Shown here: piece after piece, positions 52,189 through 60,778 of the stretch
Layout of the letters: each line of letters starts with the position of its first letter
Numbering within the stretch: position 1 is the stretch's first letter
DNA from: Nonlabens sp. YIK11
GTDB taxonomy: Bacteria; Bacteroidota; Bacteroidia; Flavobacteriales; Flavobacteriaceae
Length of the DNA: 64,000 bases
Reading direction: 5' to 3'
Assembly: GCF_001413925.1 (NCBI RefSeq)
Contig: NZ_LBMJ01000001.1
Span: 2,210,001 to 2,274,000 of the forward strand
Notes under the pieces: model-generated
What the model saw: the letters and a program-made list of their open reading frames with translations, nothing else
What the model was told of the DNA's origin: nothing
Database searches by the model: none
Made by a program: the position numbers and the translations under genes

Positions 52189-52935
52189 TTATGTCAACAT
52201 GCCGCCATCCACGTGCAAGGTTTGTCCCGTCACGTAAGCGCTAAGCTCACTAGCTAGAAACACACAGGCATTTGCTACATCTTCTGGCGTTCCACCACGT
52301 TTAAGCGGTATGGCTTCTCTCCAGCTTTTGACTGTATCTTCATTAAGTGCGCCAGTCATTTCGGTTACTATAAATCCAGGTGCAATAGCATTACATCTGA
52401 TGTTCCTAGAACCTAATTCAAGAGCCACTGACTTTGTGAAACCTATGATACCAGCTTTACTCGCTGCATAATTGGTTTGACCAGCATTACCCTTAACACC
52501 TACTACACTACTCATGTTGATGATGCTACCGTGACGTTGTTTAAGCATGGTGCGCTGCACCGCTTTAGTCATATTAAAAACGGACTTCAAGTTGACCTCG
52601 ATCACGTTATCAAAATCTTCCTCACTAATGCGCATCAATAGATTGTCTTTAGTGATTCCAGCGTTATTGATCAACACATCGATGGAGTCAAAATCTTTAG
52701 CTACTTGATCAATCAGGTCTTGAGATTCTTTAAAGTCTGCAGCATTGCTTTTGTAAGCCTTTGCCTTGACGCCCAATCCCTGAAGTTCTTTTTCCAATTC
52801 TAACGCTGGAGCTTCTGAGCTGCTGTAGGTAAAGGCGACGTTTGCGCCATGGTTAGCAAAAACCCTAGCGATACCACTACCTATTCCACGGCTTGCACCA
52901 GTTATAATGACATTTTTACCTTCTAGTAATTTCAT
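52189..52935 (-). CDS. fabG: 3-oxoacyl-ACP reductase
   Basis: A 248-residue short-chain dehydrogenase. TGASRGIGSGIA binds NADPH, NNAGITKDNLLMRI and the Ser/Tyr/Lys catalytic set in NMSSVVG and NYAASKAGIIG are those of FabG, as is the ending VTGQTLHVDGGMLT. It reduces 3-oxoacyl-ACP in fatty acid elongation. It fits with the nearby FabZ and the acyl-ACP users LpxA/LpxD. It starts one base from the upstream gene's stop. Confidence 0.93.
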   Translation of the reverse strand: MKLLEGKNVIITGASRGIGSGIARVFANHGANVAFTYSSSEAPALELEKELQGLGVKAKAYKSNAADFKESQDLIDQVAKDFDSIDVLINNAGITKDNLLMRISEEDFDNVIEVNLKSVFNMTKAVQRTMLKQRHGSIINMSSVVGVKGNAGQTNYAASKAGIIGFTKSVALELGSRNIRCNAIAPGFIVTEMTGALNEDTVKSWREAIPLKRGGTPEDVANACVFLASELSAYVTGQTLHVDGGMLT

Positions 52936-53478
52936 CTAGTCTGTTACTATTTTAGTTCTGTATTCTTCTTTCAATAATCCTTCTCTCTCATACCATTCCT
53001 TAAGCCCCATATATTTTGTTCTGGAACCTTTGATGGCAAAATTGTCAATTTTGTCTTGTTTGGTTCTCAAAACAAAGGCCGCCGCGATGATTTTCTTGCG
53101 AATCTTATCAAATTGCGTAGGCTCAATATTTTTGATGGCAATAGCATGACTCGTCATATCGTCATAAGACAATGGTGTGCGAGTTGCTTTAAGTCGAGAA
53201 AGTATAAATTTCCCCCAAATGGATTTACGTCCTGGCTTTTTCTTGTACTTACGTTTAGGTTTGTCTGCAGTTTCTTCTCGCCTACCACGATCATTTTGTG
53301 GTGACACATCTTCTGCTGAAGACTTAGGCTGAGATTCAACAACTCCTGTATCCACACCAGACAATTCTTCCAGGATGGATTTTAACTCTGCAAGTTTTTC
53401 CAAAGTTTGTGAATACTCTTGCTGATAATGCAGTTTCATCTTGACCGCAATTTCCTCACTAATTTTATAGTTAGACAT
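52936..53478 (-). CDS. Basic, probably DNA-binding protein of unknown family
   Basis: A 180-residue protein: coiled-coil N-terminus (about 1-40), a basic linker (PKRKYKKKPGRKSIW, AT-hook-like PGRK core) and a C-terminal about 80-residue helical domain (SYDDMTSHAIAIKNIEP, FDKIRKKIIAAAFVLR) that looks like a winged-helix module. DNA binding is inferred from charge and layout only. It lies between sucD and fabG, adjoining fabG. Confidence 0.65.
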   Translation of the reverse strand: MSNYKISEEIAVKMKLHYQQEYSQTLEKLAELKSILEELSGVDTGVVESQPKSSAEDVSPQNDRGRREETADKPKRKYKKKPGRKSIWGKFILSRLKATRTPLSYDDMTSHAIAIKNIEPTQFDKIRKKIIAAAFVLRTKQDKIDNFAIKGSRTKYMGLKEWYEREGLLKEEYRTKIVTD

Positions 53479-53517
53479 AAAGGGGAATTTTAATGGTTGG
53501 CTACATGAAGCGAAGGA

Positions 53518-54393
53518 TTACTTAGAAAGTACCTCTGCTACTTTTTTGCCTATTTCTGCTGGAGAATCTACTACGTGAATACCACATTCTCTCATAATTT
53601 TCTTTTTAGCTTGAGCAGTATCTTCAGAACCACCAACGATCGCACCGGCATGACCCATGGTTCTACCAGCAGGCGCCGTTTCTCCAGCGATAAAACCAAT
53701 AACTGGTTTTTTGTTGCCGTTTTCTTTGATCCATTTTGCAGCATCTGCTTCCAGTTGACCACCTATCTCTCCTATCATAACGATAGCTTCAGTTTCTGGG
53801 TCGTTCATGAACAGCTCGACAGCTTCTTTGGTAGTCGTACCTATGATTGGGTCACCACCTATTCCTATTGCAGTAGAGATTCCGTATCCTTGTTTTACGA
53901 CTTGGTCAGAAGCTTCATATGTTAGGGTTCCAGATTTAGAAACGATACCAACTTTACCTTTTTTGAAAACAAAACCTGGCATGATACCAACCTTTGCTTC
54001 ACCTGGAGTGATCACACCTGGACAGTTAGGACCTACCAGACGGCAATCTTTATTTTTAATATAGTCAGCCGCTTTTACCATGTCTGCCACTGGAATACCT
54101 TCAGTAATAGCGATGATTACTTTGATACCGGCATCAGCAGCTTCCATGATCGCATCTGCAGCAAATGCTGGCGGTACAAAAATGATGGTCACATCTGCAC
54201 CTGCTTTTTCCACAGCTTCTTGTACGGTATTGAAAACAGGCTTGTCTAAATGTGTTTGTCCACCTTTTCCAGGCGTTACACCACCTACGACGTTAGTTCC
54301 ATACTCGATCATTTGACCTGCGTGGAATGTTCCTTCACTACCCGTGAATCCTTGAACAATTATTTTAGAATCCTTGTTTACTAAAACGCTCAT
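53518..54393 (-). CDS. sucD: Succinate-CoA ligase alpha subunit
   Basis: A 291-residue SucD that makes succinate and ATP/GTP from succinyl-CoA with SucB/C. CoA-binding [36 protein letters not shown] and the phosphohistidine loop [13 protein letters not shown] are intact. The beta subunit gene is not in this window, which is usual in Bacteroidota. Confidence 0.96.
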   Translation of the reverse strand: MSVLVNKDSKIIVQGFTGSEGTFHAGQMIEYGTNVVGGVTPGKGGQTHLDKPVFNTVQEAVEKAGADVTIIFVPPAFAADAIMEAADAGIKVIIAITEGIPVADMVKAADYIKNKDCRLVGPNCPGVITPGEAKVGIMPGFVFKKGKVGIVSKSGTLTYEASDQVVKQGYGISTAIGIGGDPIIGTTTKEAVELFMNDPETEAIVMIGEIGGQLEADAAKWIKENGNKKPVIGFIAGETAPAGRTMGHAGAIVGGSEDTAQAKKKIMRECGIHVVDSPAEIGKKVAEVLSK

Positions 54394-54427
54394 TTATATG
54401 TTTTTTGAGTTGAGTATTATTATTTAA

Positions 54428-54799
54428 TTAAATAGCTGGGTGACTGGTTTGATGGCAAGTTTTCAACTTTCCATCTTCAATCTTCCAGATGCTTATAAAA
54501 TATCCTATGGGAACTTCTTCACCTGGATTTTCAATAGTTCTTGTGTATAATGTGTATCGTACGGCAACTTCATCCTTCTCACTTAAAATATGGCTCACAT
54601 CATATCTCAAACTTTCATAAGATAATGATGCAGACTCAATTAATTCCCAATAACTAGTGAAATCATAGACATTGTAGCCTGTACTGGAATGCCAGTACAC
54701 CTGTAGGTCACTGTGAATGTATTGCTCGTAAACTTCCTTTTGTTTGAAGGCGTCTGATTCAAAGAAAGAGGTTACTAACTTTTTTGCCGCTGCTGACAT
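54428..54799 (-). CDS. SnoaL/NTF2-like protein
   Basis: A 123-residue protein of the NTF2/SnoaL fold: an N-terminal helix (KKLVTSFFES), VYEQYIHSDLQVYWHSSTGY, and the C-terminal strand block EVAVRYTLYTRT and GYFISIWKIEDGKLKTCH. No catalytic role can be assigned. It starts one base from the lpxD paralogue's stop. Confidence 0.8.
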   Translation of the reverse strand: MSAAAKKLVTSFFESDAFKQKEVYEQYIHSDLQVYWHSSTGYNVYDFTSYWELIESASLSYESLRYDVSHILSEKDEVAVRYTLYTRTIENPGEEVPIGYFISIWKIEDGKLKTCHQTSHPAI

Positions 54800-54800
54800 C

Positions 54801-55730
54801 TTATTTGTTATTTTTCATAAAGTTAGGCAGCATACGTACAGCAGCCAACTCTTTAAACTTTTCTTTGGAATTTCCTGCTGGACTACCAAAAACACTACTT
54901 CCCGAAGGAACATCCTTGGAAATACCGCTTTGGGCAAAAACCTCTGCTCCTTTACCTATCGTTACATCGCTGCGCACACCGGCCTGACCCCATAGTTTAG
55001 CATCATCTTCAATAACCACGCAACCCGATATACCCACCTGACTGGCGATCAAGACGTGTTTACCTAAAACAGTATCGTGACCTATTTGAACTTGATTGTC
55101 GATTTTTGAACCATAACCTATCGTCGTATCACCGCTTACACCACGATCAATAGTACAAAGTGCCCCAATTTCCACATTGTCCTCAATGACCACACGACCG
55201 TTGCTTAATAGCTTGTCGTATCCATCTGGTCGTCTCTTATAGTAAAACGCATCAGTACCTATGACGGTTCCAGAATGGATGATCACATTATCACCAATTA
55301 TACAGTCGTTATTGATGGAAACATTGCTGTGAATGACACAGTTATCGCCTATTTCAACGCCATTTGCAATGAAGGCGTTAGGTTGCACGATACTGTTTTT
55401 ACCAATTTTGTAGGCTGGTTGGTTCGCTTTCGCGAAAGCGATAAACGGTCTAAACTTCTTAGTAAGCACATTGAAATCCCGAAATGGGTCATCTGATATA
55501 AGCAGCGCCTTGCCTTCTGGACAGTCTACTTTTTTATTGATCAAGATGATGGTAGCGGCACTGTTAAGGGCTTTATCGTAATATTTCGGATGGTCCACAA
55601 AAACAATGTCGCCTGGAGTCACCACATGAATTTCATTCATGCCGGTCACAGGAAAATCTGGAGCACCCACAAAATCGCATCCCAAAATGGATGCTATTTC
55701 GCTTAATGTGTATGTAGTTGAGAACTTCAA
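54801..55730 (-). CDS. Second LpxD-like acyltransferase
   Basis: A 309-residue hexapeptide-repeat acyltransferase, paralogue of lpxD at 58487. N-terminal uridine-binding domain (LSEIASILGCDFVGAPDF), left-handed helix repeats, and the catalytic-type His in VQIGHDTVLGKHVLIASQVG. It is shorter and diverged, so the acyl donor or acceptor may differ. A perfect palindrome encodes AFAKA around residues 98-102 at the domain junction. One base from efp. Confidence 0.85.
   Translation of the reverse strand: MKFSTTYTLSEIASILGCDFVGAPDFPVTGMNEIHVVTPGDIVFVDHPKYYDKALNSAATIILINKKVDCPEGKALLISDDPFRDFNVLTKKFRPFIAFAKANQPAYKIGKNSIVQPNAFIANGVEIGDNCVIHSNVSINNDCIIGDNVIIHSGTVIGTDAFYYKRRPDGYDKLLSNGRVVIEDNVEIGALCTIDRGVSGDTTIGYGSKIDNQVQIGHDTVLGKHVLIASQVGISGCVVIEDDAKLWGQAGVRSDVTIGKGAEVFAQSGISKDVPSGSSVFGSPAGNSKEKFKELAAVRMLPNFMKNNK
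55425..55440. repeat. Palindrome inside the second lpxD-like gene
   Basis: Perfect 16-bp copy; minus-strand AFAKA at the junction of the N-terminal and helix-repeat domains. Confidence 0.9.
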
Positions 55731-56297
55731 TTATTGCTTCATGCGCTCTTGGTAAGAGCCTTTCTCTGTATCAATACGGATGATGTCACCTTCATTGATA
55801 AACAAAGGAACGTTTACCGTTGCACCAGTCTCTACAGTAGCTGGTTTTGTAGCATTTGTCGCCGTGTTACCCTTAAGCCCAGGCTCTGTAGCCGTTACTT
55901 CAAGCACTACGTATTGTGGCATGTCTACGGATAGTGGCGAGTTATCCTCTGTATTGATCTGGATCGTCACATTCTCACCTTCTTTCAAAAGTTCTGGTGT
56001 ATCCAGAGAGCTCTCCAACAATCTGATTTGTGAATAATCGTCTGTATTCATGAAATGATAGAATTCACCATCATTGTAGAGATATTGAAATTTTTGGGAC
56101 TCGACTCTAATATCTTCAATTTTGTGACCTGCCGAAAAAGTATTGTCCAGCACTTTCCCTGACGTCACGCTTTTAAGCTTTGTTCTCACGAATGCCGGTC
56201 CTTTACCTGGCTTCACGTGAAGAAACTCTATAATTTTATAAATATCGTTGTTGTACCTAATGCACAATCCTTTTCTAATGTCGCTTGTTGATGCCAT
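55731..56297 (-). CDS. efp: Elongation factor P
   Basis: A 188-residue EF-P that rescues ribosomes stalled at polyproline. KOW-like domain with tip lysine in KPGKGPAFVRTKLK, OB domains, and the signature end IRIDTEKGSYQERMK. The tip holds Lys, so lysylation or a similar modification is possible, but no epmA/B is seen here. It sits among lpx genes. Confidence 0.96.
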   Translation of the reverse strand: MASTSDIRKGLCIRYNNDIYKIIEFLHVKPGKGPAFVRTKLKSVTSGKVLDNTFSAGHKIEDIRVESQKFQYLYNDGEFYHFMNTDDYSQIRLLESSLDTPELLKEGENVTIQINTEDNSPLSVDMPQYVVLEVTATEPGLKGNTATNATKPATVETGATVNVPLFINEGDIIRIDTEKGSYQERMKQ

Positions 56298-56300
56298 ATG

Positions 56301-57086
56301 TTAGTTACTACCGACGTATCCTCTCATGATACCTCGTTTTGAGTTCTTAATAAATTCTAATATTTCGTCACGTTCTGTGGTTGCACTCATTTCTGCCTCG
56401 ATGATCTCCACAGCTTGAGTTACGTTGTAATTTTTTTGATACAGTATTCTGAAAATATCTTGTATCTCACGAATTTTTTCCAATTCAAATCCACGGCGGC
56501 GCAAACCTACACTATTGATCCCAACGTAGCTCAAAGGTTCACGTCCAGCTTTTACAAATGGAGGAACATCCTTACGAACCAAGGATCCACCAGTTACAAA
56601 TGCATGACTACCTACTTGACAAAATTGCTGTACAGCAGCCATTCCCGCAAGTACCACATAATCGCCTACCGTAATATGTCCAGCGAGCGTGCTGTTGTTT
56701 GAAAAAATGCAATTGTCACCAACGATACAATCGTGCGCAATATGGCAATAGGCCATGATCCAGCAGTTTTTACCGATGATGGTTTTCATCCTATCAGAAG
56801 TGCCTCTATTAATGGTGACGCATTCCCGTATGGTAGTCCCATCACCTATGATGGTCTGTGTATCCTCATCGTCAAACTTCTTGTCTTGAGGTATGGCAGA
56901 GATAACTGCTCCAGGGAAAATACTAACGTTCTTTCCTATACGAGCACCTTCCATAATGGTCACATTGGAACCTATCCACGAACCTTCTCCAATGATAACA
57001 TCATTGTGAATGGTAGTGAAAGGTTCTATCACGACATTTTTGGCGATTTTAGCTCCTGGATGTACGTATGCTAAGGGTTGGTTCAT
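56301..57086 (-). CDS. lpxA: Acyl-ACP--UDP-N-acetylglucosamine O-acyltransferase
   Basis: A 261-residue LpxA, the first step of lipid A. Hexapeptide repeats run from residue 5 to about 185, with the catalytic-type His in AYCHIAHDCIVGDN, INRGTSDR, and the C-terminal helical domain (LRRRGFELEKIREIQDIFR). Overlaps the lpxC-fabZ stop by one base. Confidence 0.95.
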   Translation of the reverse strand: MNQPLAYVHPGAKIAKNVVIEPFTTIHNDVIIGEGSWIGSNVTIMEGARIGKNVSIFPGAVISAIPQDKKFDDEDTQTIIGDGTTIRECVTINRGTSDRMKTIIGKNCWIMAYCHIAHDCIVGDNCIFSNNSTLAGHITVGDYVVLAGMAAVQQFCQVGSHAFVTGGSLVRKDVPPFVKAGREPLSYVGINSVGLRRRGFELEKIREIQDIFRILYQKNYNVTQAVEIIEAEMSATTERDEILEFIKNSKRGIMRGYVGSN

Positions 57087-58486
57087 TATTTGACTTTAGA
57101 GATTTGGGCCATGAGTTCAGCCTCTGCACATAATACTCCATTTGCATAAGCATAGGCTTGCATGTGAGCGATTCCTCTACGAATAGGACTTATGAGCTCT
57201 GCTTTAAAAATAAGTGTATCACCAGGAGAAACCTTTCGTTTGAATTTCACATTATCCATTTTCATGAAGAACGTGAGGTAGTTCTCGGGATCTGGTACGG
57301 TACTCAAGACTAAAATACCACCATTTTGTGCCATAGCCTCAACAATGAGAACACCTGGCATTACTGGTTGTCCTGGAAAATGACCTACAAAAAACGGTTC
57401 GTTCATAGTGACGTTTTTCAGGCCTATAACTTCAGTATCGGTTAGCTTGAAAATTTTATCAACTAAAAGGAATGGAGGTCTGTGCGGTAAAACTTCCATG
57501 ATTTTTACCGTATCCATCAATGGTTCCTGATGAATATCAACTTGAGGCACGTTATCCCTAATTTCTTTTTTGATGAGCTTGGAAAGTTTTTTAGCGAACT
57601 GTGTATTTATAAAATGACCAGGTTTCGTAGCTATGACCTTACCTCGTATTCTATAACCTACCAATGCCAAGTCGCCTATAACGTCCAACAACTTATGTCT
57701 AGCGGCCTCGTTAGGATGATGTAATGTCAAGTTATCCAAGATCCCATTAGGCTTTACCGATATATTATCCTTGTTGAATGCCTTCTTGAGGTTGTCCATG
57801 GTTTTTTGAGACAGTTCCTTATCCACATAGACGATCGCATTATTGAGGTCACCACCTTGGATCAGGCCGTGCTCCAATAGCATTTCAATCTCATGTAAGA
57901 AACTGAAGGTTCTCGAACTCGCAATATCATCTTTAAAATTGGAGATCTTTTGTAAGGTGGCATTTTGGGTTCCCAAAACTTTAGTTCCAAAATCGACCAT
58001 AGTGGTGATTTGATAAGAATCGGCTGGCATGAGAAGAATCTCGCTACCTGTTTCTTCATCTTTATATGAGATCACCTCTTTAACCACAAACTCTTTACGC
58101 ATCACGTCAAGCTCTACTTTTCCAGCCTTTTCTAACGCTTCCACGAAAAACTTTGAAGAACCATCCATAATAGGTGGCTCGCTGCTATCAATTTCTATTA
58201 AGCAATTGTCAATTTCCAATCCAACAAGAGCTGCGAGTACATGCTCGCACGTATTGATCTGCACTCCGTTTTTATCCAGCGTTGTCCCTCTTTTTGTATC
58301 GGTAACATAATTAGCGAGAGCCTCAATGATTGGTTGTCCTTCTAAATCAATTCTTTGAAAGGCATAACCATGATCTGCTGGTGCAGGTTTAAAATTAAGT
58401 TTTACGGATTTTCCCGTATGCAGGCCTACGCCACTAAGCGATACCTCTTTTTCAATGGTAGTTTGCTTAAATTCTGTTGCCGTCAT
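57086..58486 (-). CDS. lpxC/fabZ: Bifunctional LpxC-FabZ
   Basis: A 466-residue fusion. Residues 1-300: LpxC deacetylase, with zinc-site INTCEHVLAAL and the HKLLDVIGDLALVG motif, the committed step of lipid A. Residues about 320-466: FabZ dehydratase, with LPHRPPFLLVDKI and FFVGHFPGQPVMPGVL (catalytic His and the downstream Glu). The fusion is characteristic of Bacteroidota/Chlorobi. Between lpxD and lpxA in the same operon. Confidence 0.96.
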   Translation of the reverse strand: MTATEFKQTTIEKEVSLSGVGLHTGKSVKLNFKPAPADHGYAFQRIDLEGQPIIEALANYVTDTKRGTTLDKNGVQINTCEHVLAALVGLEIDNCLIEIDSSEPPIMDGSSKFFVEALEKAGKVELDVMRKEFVVKEVISYKDEETGSEILLMPADSYQITTMVDFGTKVLGTQNATLQKISNFKDDIASSRTFSFLHEIEMLLEHGLIQGGDLNNAIVYVDKELSQKTMDNLKKAFNKDNISVKPNGILDNLTLHHPNEAARHKLLDVIGDLALVGYRIRGKVIATKPGHFINTQFAKKLSKLIKKEIRDNVPQVDIHQEPLMDTVKIMEVLPHRPPFLLVDKIFKLTDTEVIGLKNVTMNEPFFVGHFPGQPVMPGVLIVEAMAQNGGILVLSTVPDPENYLTFFMKMDNVKFKRKVSPGDTLIFKAELISPIRRGIAHMQAYAYANGVLCAEAELMAQISKVK

Positions 58487-59506
58487 TTATGCGTGATTTT
58501 TCTCTAACTGTGTAATTCTCTTTTCTAGTTTTGGGAGATTTTTGAAATTGACATAAGATCTATTCCAGTCTCCATATTCAAATGCAGGTGATCCTTGAAT
58601 GTTGGAACCTGATTTAATGTTTTTACCTATTCCTGATTGGGCTTGGATACCTACATTATCACCTATAGTAAGGTGACCGGCAATTCCTACCTGTCCACCT
58701 ATTCTACAATTCTTACCTATTTTACTGCTACCCGCGATTCCCGTTTGCGATGCAATAACGGTGTTCTCACCAATCTCTACGTTATGCGCCACCTGAATCT
58801 GGTTATCCAACTTCACACCTTTCCTTATAACCGTACTACCTAAGGTAGCTCTATCTATCGTTGTTAAAGCACCAATATCAACGTTGTCTTCTATAATGAC
58901 ATTGCCTATCTGAGGAACTTTGGAATAACTTCCATCCTCATTGGGTGAAAATCCAAAGCCGTCTGCACCTATAACACAACCAGAGTTGATTATCACTTGA
59001 TTCCCTATAACAGACTCAGACATAATTTTTGCACCAGAGTAAATGACGCAATTGTCACCTATGCTTACATTTTCTGAGATGTGCACGTTAGAAAATATCT
59101 TTACGTTTTTACCAATTTTCACATTCTCGGCTATGTAGCTAAATGCGCCCAAGTAAAAACCATCAAGATGACTGACGCTACCATGAATAAAGCTGGGCTG
59201 CTCAATACCATTTTTGTTGAGTTTTGCAGCTTGGTAAAATTCCAATAATTTAGAAAAAGCTTTGTAGGAATCCTTAACCCTAATAAGAGTTGATGAAACT
59301 TCATTTTCTGCTTGAAAATCTTGATTTACTATCACCGCAGAAGCCTTAGTAGAGTATAAATACGAGTTATACTTAGGATTTGACAAAAAGCTTAAGCTAC
59401 CCGCAGATCCTTCTTCTATTTTTGACAATTTGTGAACCTCAATATTTGGGTCACCATCTACGGTTCCCTCGAGGATATCAGCAATTTGTTGCGCTTTGAA
59501 TTTCAT
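58487..59506 (-). CDS. lpxD: UDP-3-O-acylglucosamine N-acyltransferase
   Basis: A 339-residue LpxD, third step of lipid A. N-terminal uridine domain (AQQIADILEGTVDGDPN, GSLSFLSNPKYNSYLY), hexapeptide repeats from about 105, catalytic His in QIQVAHNVEIGENTVIA, and a C-terminal helix (NLPKLEKRITQLEKN). Followed directly by lpxC-fabZ. Confidence 0.95.
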   Translation of the reverse strand: MKFKAQQIADILEGTVDGDPNIEVHKLSKIEEGSAGSLSFLSNPKYNSYLYSTKASAVIVNQDFQAENEVSSTLIRVKDSYKAFSKLLEFYQAAKLNKNGIEQPSFIHGSVSHLDGFYLGAFSYIAENVKIGKNVKIFSNVHISENVSIGDNCVIYSGAKIMSESVIGNQVIINSGCVIGADGFGFSPNEDGSYSKVPQIGNVIIEDNVDIGALTTIDRATLGSTVIRKGVKLDNQIQVAHNVEIGENTVIASQTGIAGSSKIGKNCRIGGQVGIAGHLTIGDNVGIQAQSGIGKNIKSGSNIQGSPAFEYGDWNRSYVNFKNLPKLEKRITQLEKNHA

Positions 59507-59529
59507 TCTAGCAAAAATACTAATTTAAA

Positions 59530-60747
59530 TCAATCTTGAATCTTTGGATAGCAATAGTAATATTTGGTCACCACTTTGGTCAAGGCTTCAAAACTCTGCT
59601 CGTTAGTAGCGTCTGTCAATTCCTCCAACTTTCCTTTTTTGTTGAGGATTAGAATAGGGTTCGCTTTCGCGTAAGCGGAAACACTAATGGTCCCGTTAAA
59701 TATAAAATAGCCAGCCTCTTCACTAGTGAGATTGTAGGATTTTTTGAGCTTCTCGATTTTACTTTTCAATTTGTTGGTGGATACGGGCTTATCGACAATC
59801 TTGATTTTCAACAACTGCCTATTAATGATCATTTTGCACAACTCGCTAAGAACGAAATCTGCAGAATTCATGTTCATTTTGAGTAACTGGATGACGTCGC
59901 TGTCATCAATCATGGCAAAAGCTTCCAGTAAATCTTTGGGAGCAGTGATTTCGTTTTTCAAAAAATAACGAAGGGTTTGTGGTGTTTCGACAACAATATC
60001 TCGCTGCATGAGTTCTGCAATGCGCTTGAAGACACTTTGAAGTAGGTGTTCTGCGCCTATGCCTGTCTTGTGCAAGTAGACTTGCCAGTACATCAATCTA
60101 CGATTGGATAAAAAACTCTCTACACTGTACAGTGCTTTTTCCTCCACCACTAGTCTATCGTCCTTGACATTGAGCATGGCAATAAGCCGCTGGCTATTGA
60201 TATTACCTTCTGCAACACCTGTATAAAAGCTATCCCTTCTCAAATAATCTAGCCGGTCCATATCCAGCTGACTCGATACCAATTCCAACATGAATGGCCT
60301 GTCGTACTCACCTTTGAATATTTGGATAGCAGTGGTTAAACTTCCGTTAAACTGACGGTTGAGATCCTCCATAAAAAGCAACGATAACTCCTCATGATGT
60401 CGTCCAGGTACAATCAAATTCTCCAACGCATGGGAAAAAGGACCATGACCTAAATCGTGCAATAATATGGCTTTATATAATGCATCTTCTTCTACTTCAC
60501 TGATGCTAACCGACTTTGATCTAAGCACTTGAACCGCTTTTTGCATAAGGTGCATACAACCTATTGCATGGTGAAATCTAGTATGGTTGGCTCCAGGATA
60601 GACCAGATAACTTAGACCCATCTGGGTAATGCGACGCAGCCTTTGAAAGTAAGGATGCTCAATTAACTCAAATATCTCGTTGTTGGGGACGGAAATAAAT
60701 CCATAGATAGGATCGTTTAATATTTTAAGTTTGTTCTGCTGTTTCAA
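59530..60747 (-). CDS. HD-domain phosphohydrolase
   Basis: A 405-residue HD hydrolase (dNTPase/SAMHD1-like COG1078). NDPIYGFISVP start, FQRLRRITQMG, RFHHAIG, the metal-binding LHDLGHGPFSHALE, and SQLDMDRLDYLRRDSF are the family's marks. It likely cleaves a nucleotide. The start is TTG 60747: a minus-strand TATATTTG box at 60766-60773 rules out the ATG at 60792, and no ATG lies between. First gene of the lipid A run; a one-mismatch palindrome encodes AYAKA near residue 359. Confidence 0.87.
   Translation of the reverse strand: MKQQNKLKILNDPIYGFISVPNNEIFELIEHPYFQRLRRITQMGLSYLVYPGANHTRFHHAIGCMHLMQKAVQVLRSKSVSISEVEEDALYKAILLHDLGHGPFSHALENLIVPGRHHEELSLLFMEDLNRQFNGSLTTAIQIFKGEYDRPFMLELVSSQLDMDRLDYLRRDSFYTGVAEGNINSQRLIAMLNVKDDRLVVEEKALYSVESFLSNRRLMYWQVYLHKTGIGAEHLLQSVFKRIAELMQRDIVVETPQTLRYFLKNEITAPKDLLEAFAMIDDSDVIQLLKMNMNSADFVLSELCKMIINRQLLKIKIVDKPVSTNKLKSKIEKLKKSYNLTSEEAGYFIFNGTISVSAYAKANPILILNKKGKLEELTDATNEQSFEALTKVVTKYYYCYPKIQD
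59662..59677. repeat. Palindrome copy with one mismatch inside the HD gene
   Basis: CGCTTTCGCGTAAGCG; minus-strand reading AYAKA instead of AFAKA. Confidence 0.8.
60726..60733 (+). promoter_or_regulatory. TAAGTTTG promoter box of porX
   Basis: TAnnTTTG match lying inside the first codons of the divergent HD gene, about 45 bases before the porX ATG. Confidence 0.5.
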
Positions 60748-60765
60748 TAGATGCAAGCGTTTCAA

Positions 60766-60773
60766 CAAATATA
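60766..60773 (-). promoter_or_regulatory. TATATTTG promoter box of the HD-lpx run
   Basis: Minus-strand box about 18 bases before the TTG start at 60747; it lies between the two divergent start codons. Confidence 0.6.
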
Positions 60774-60778
60774 CAGAT

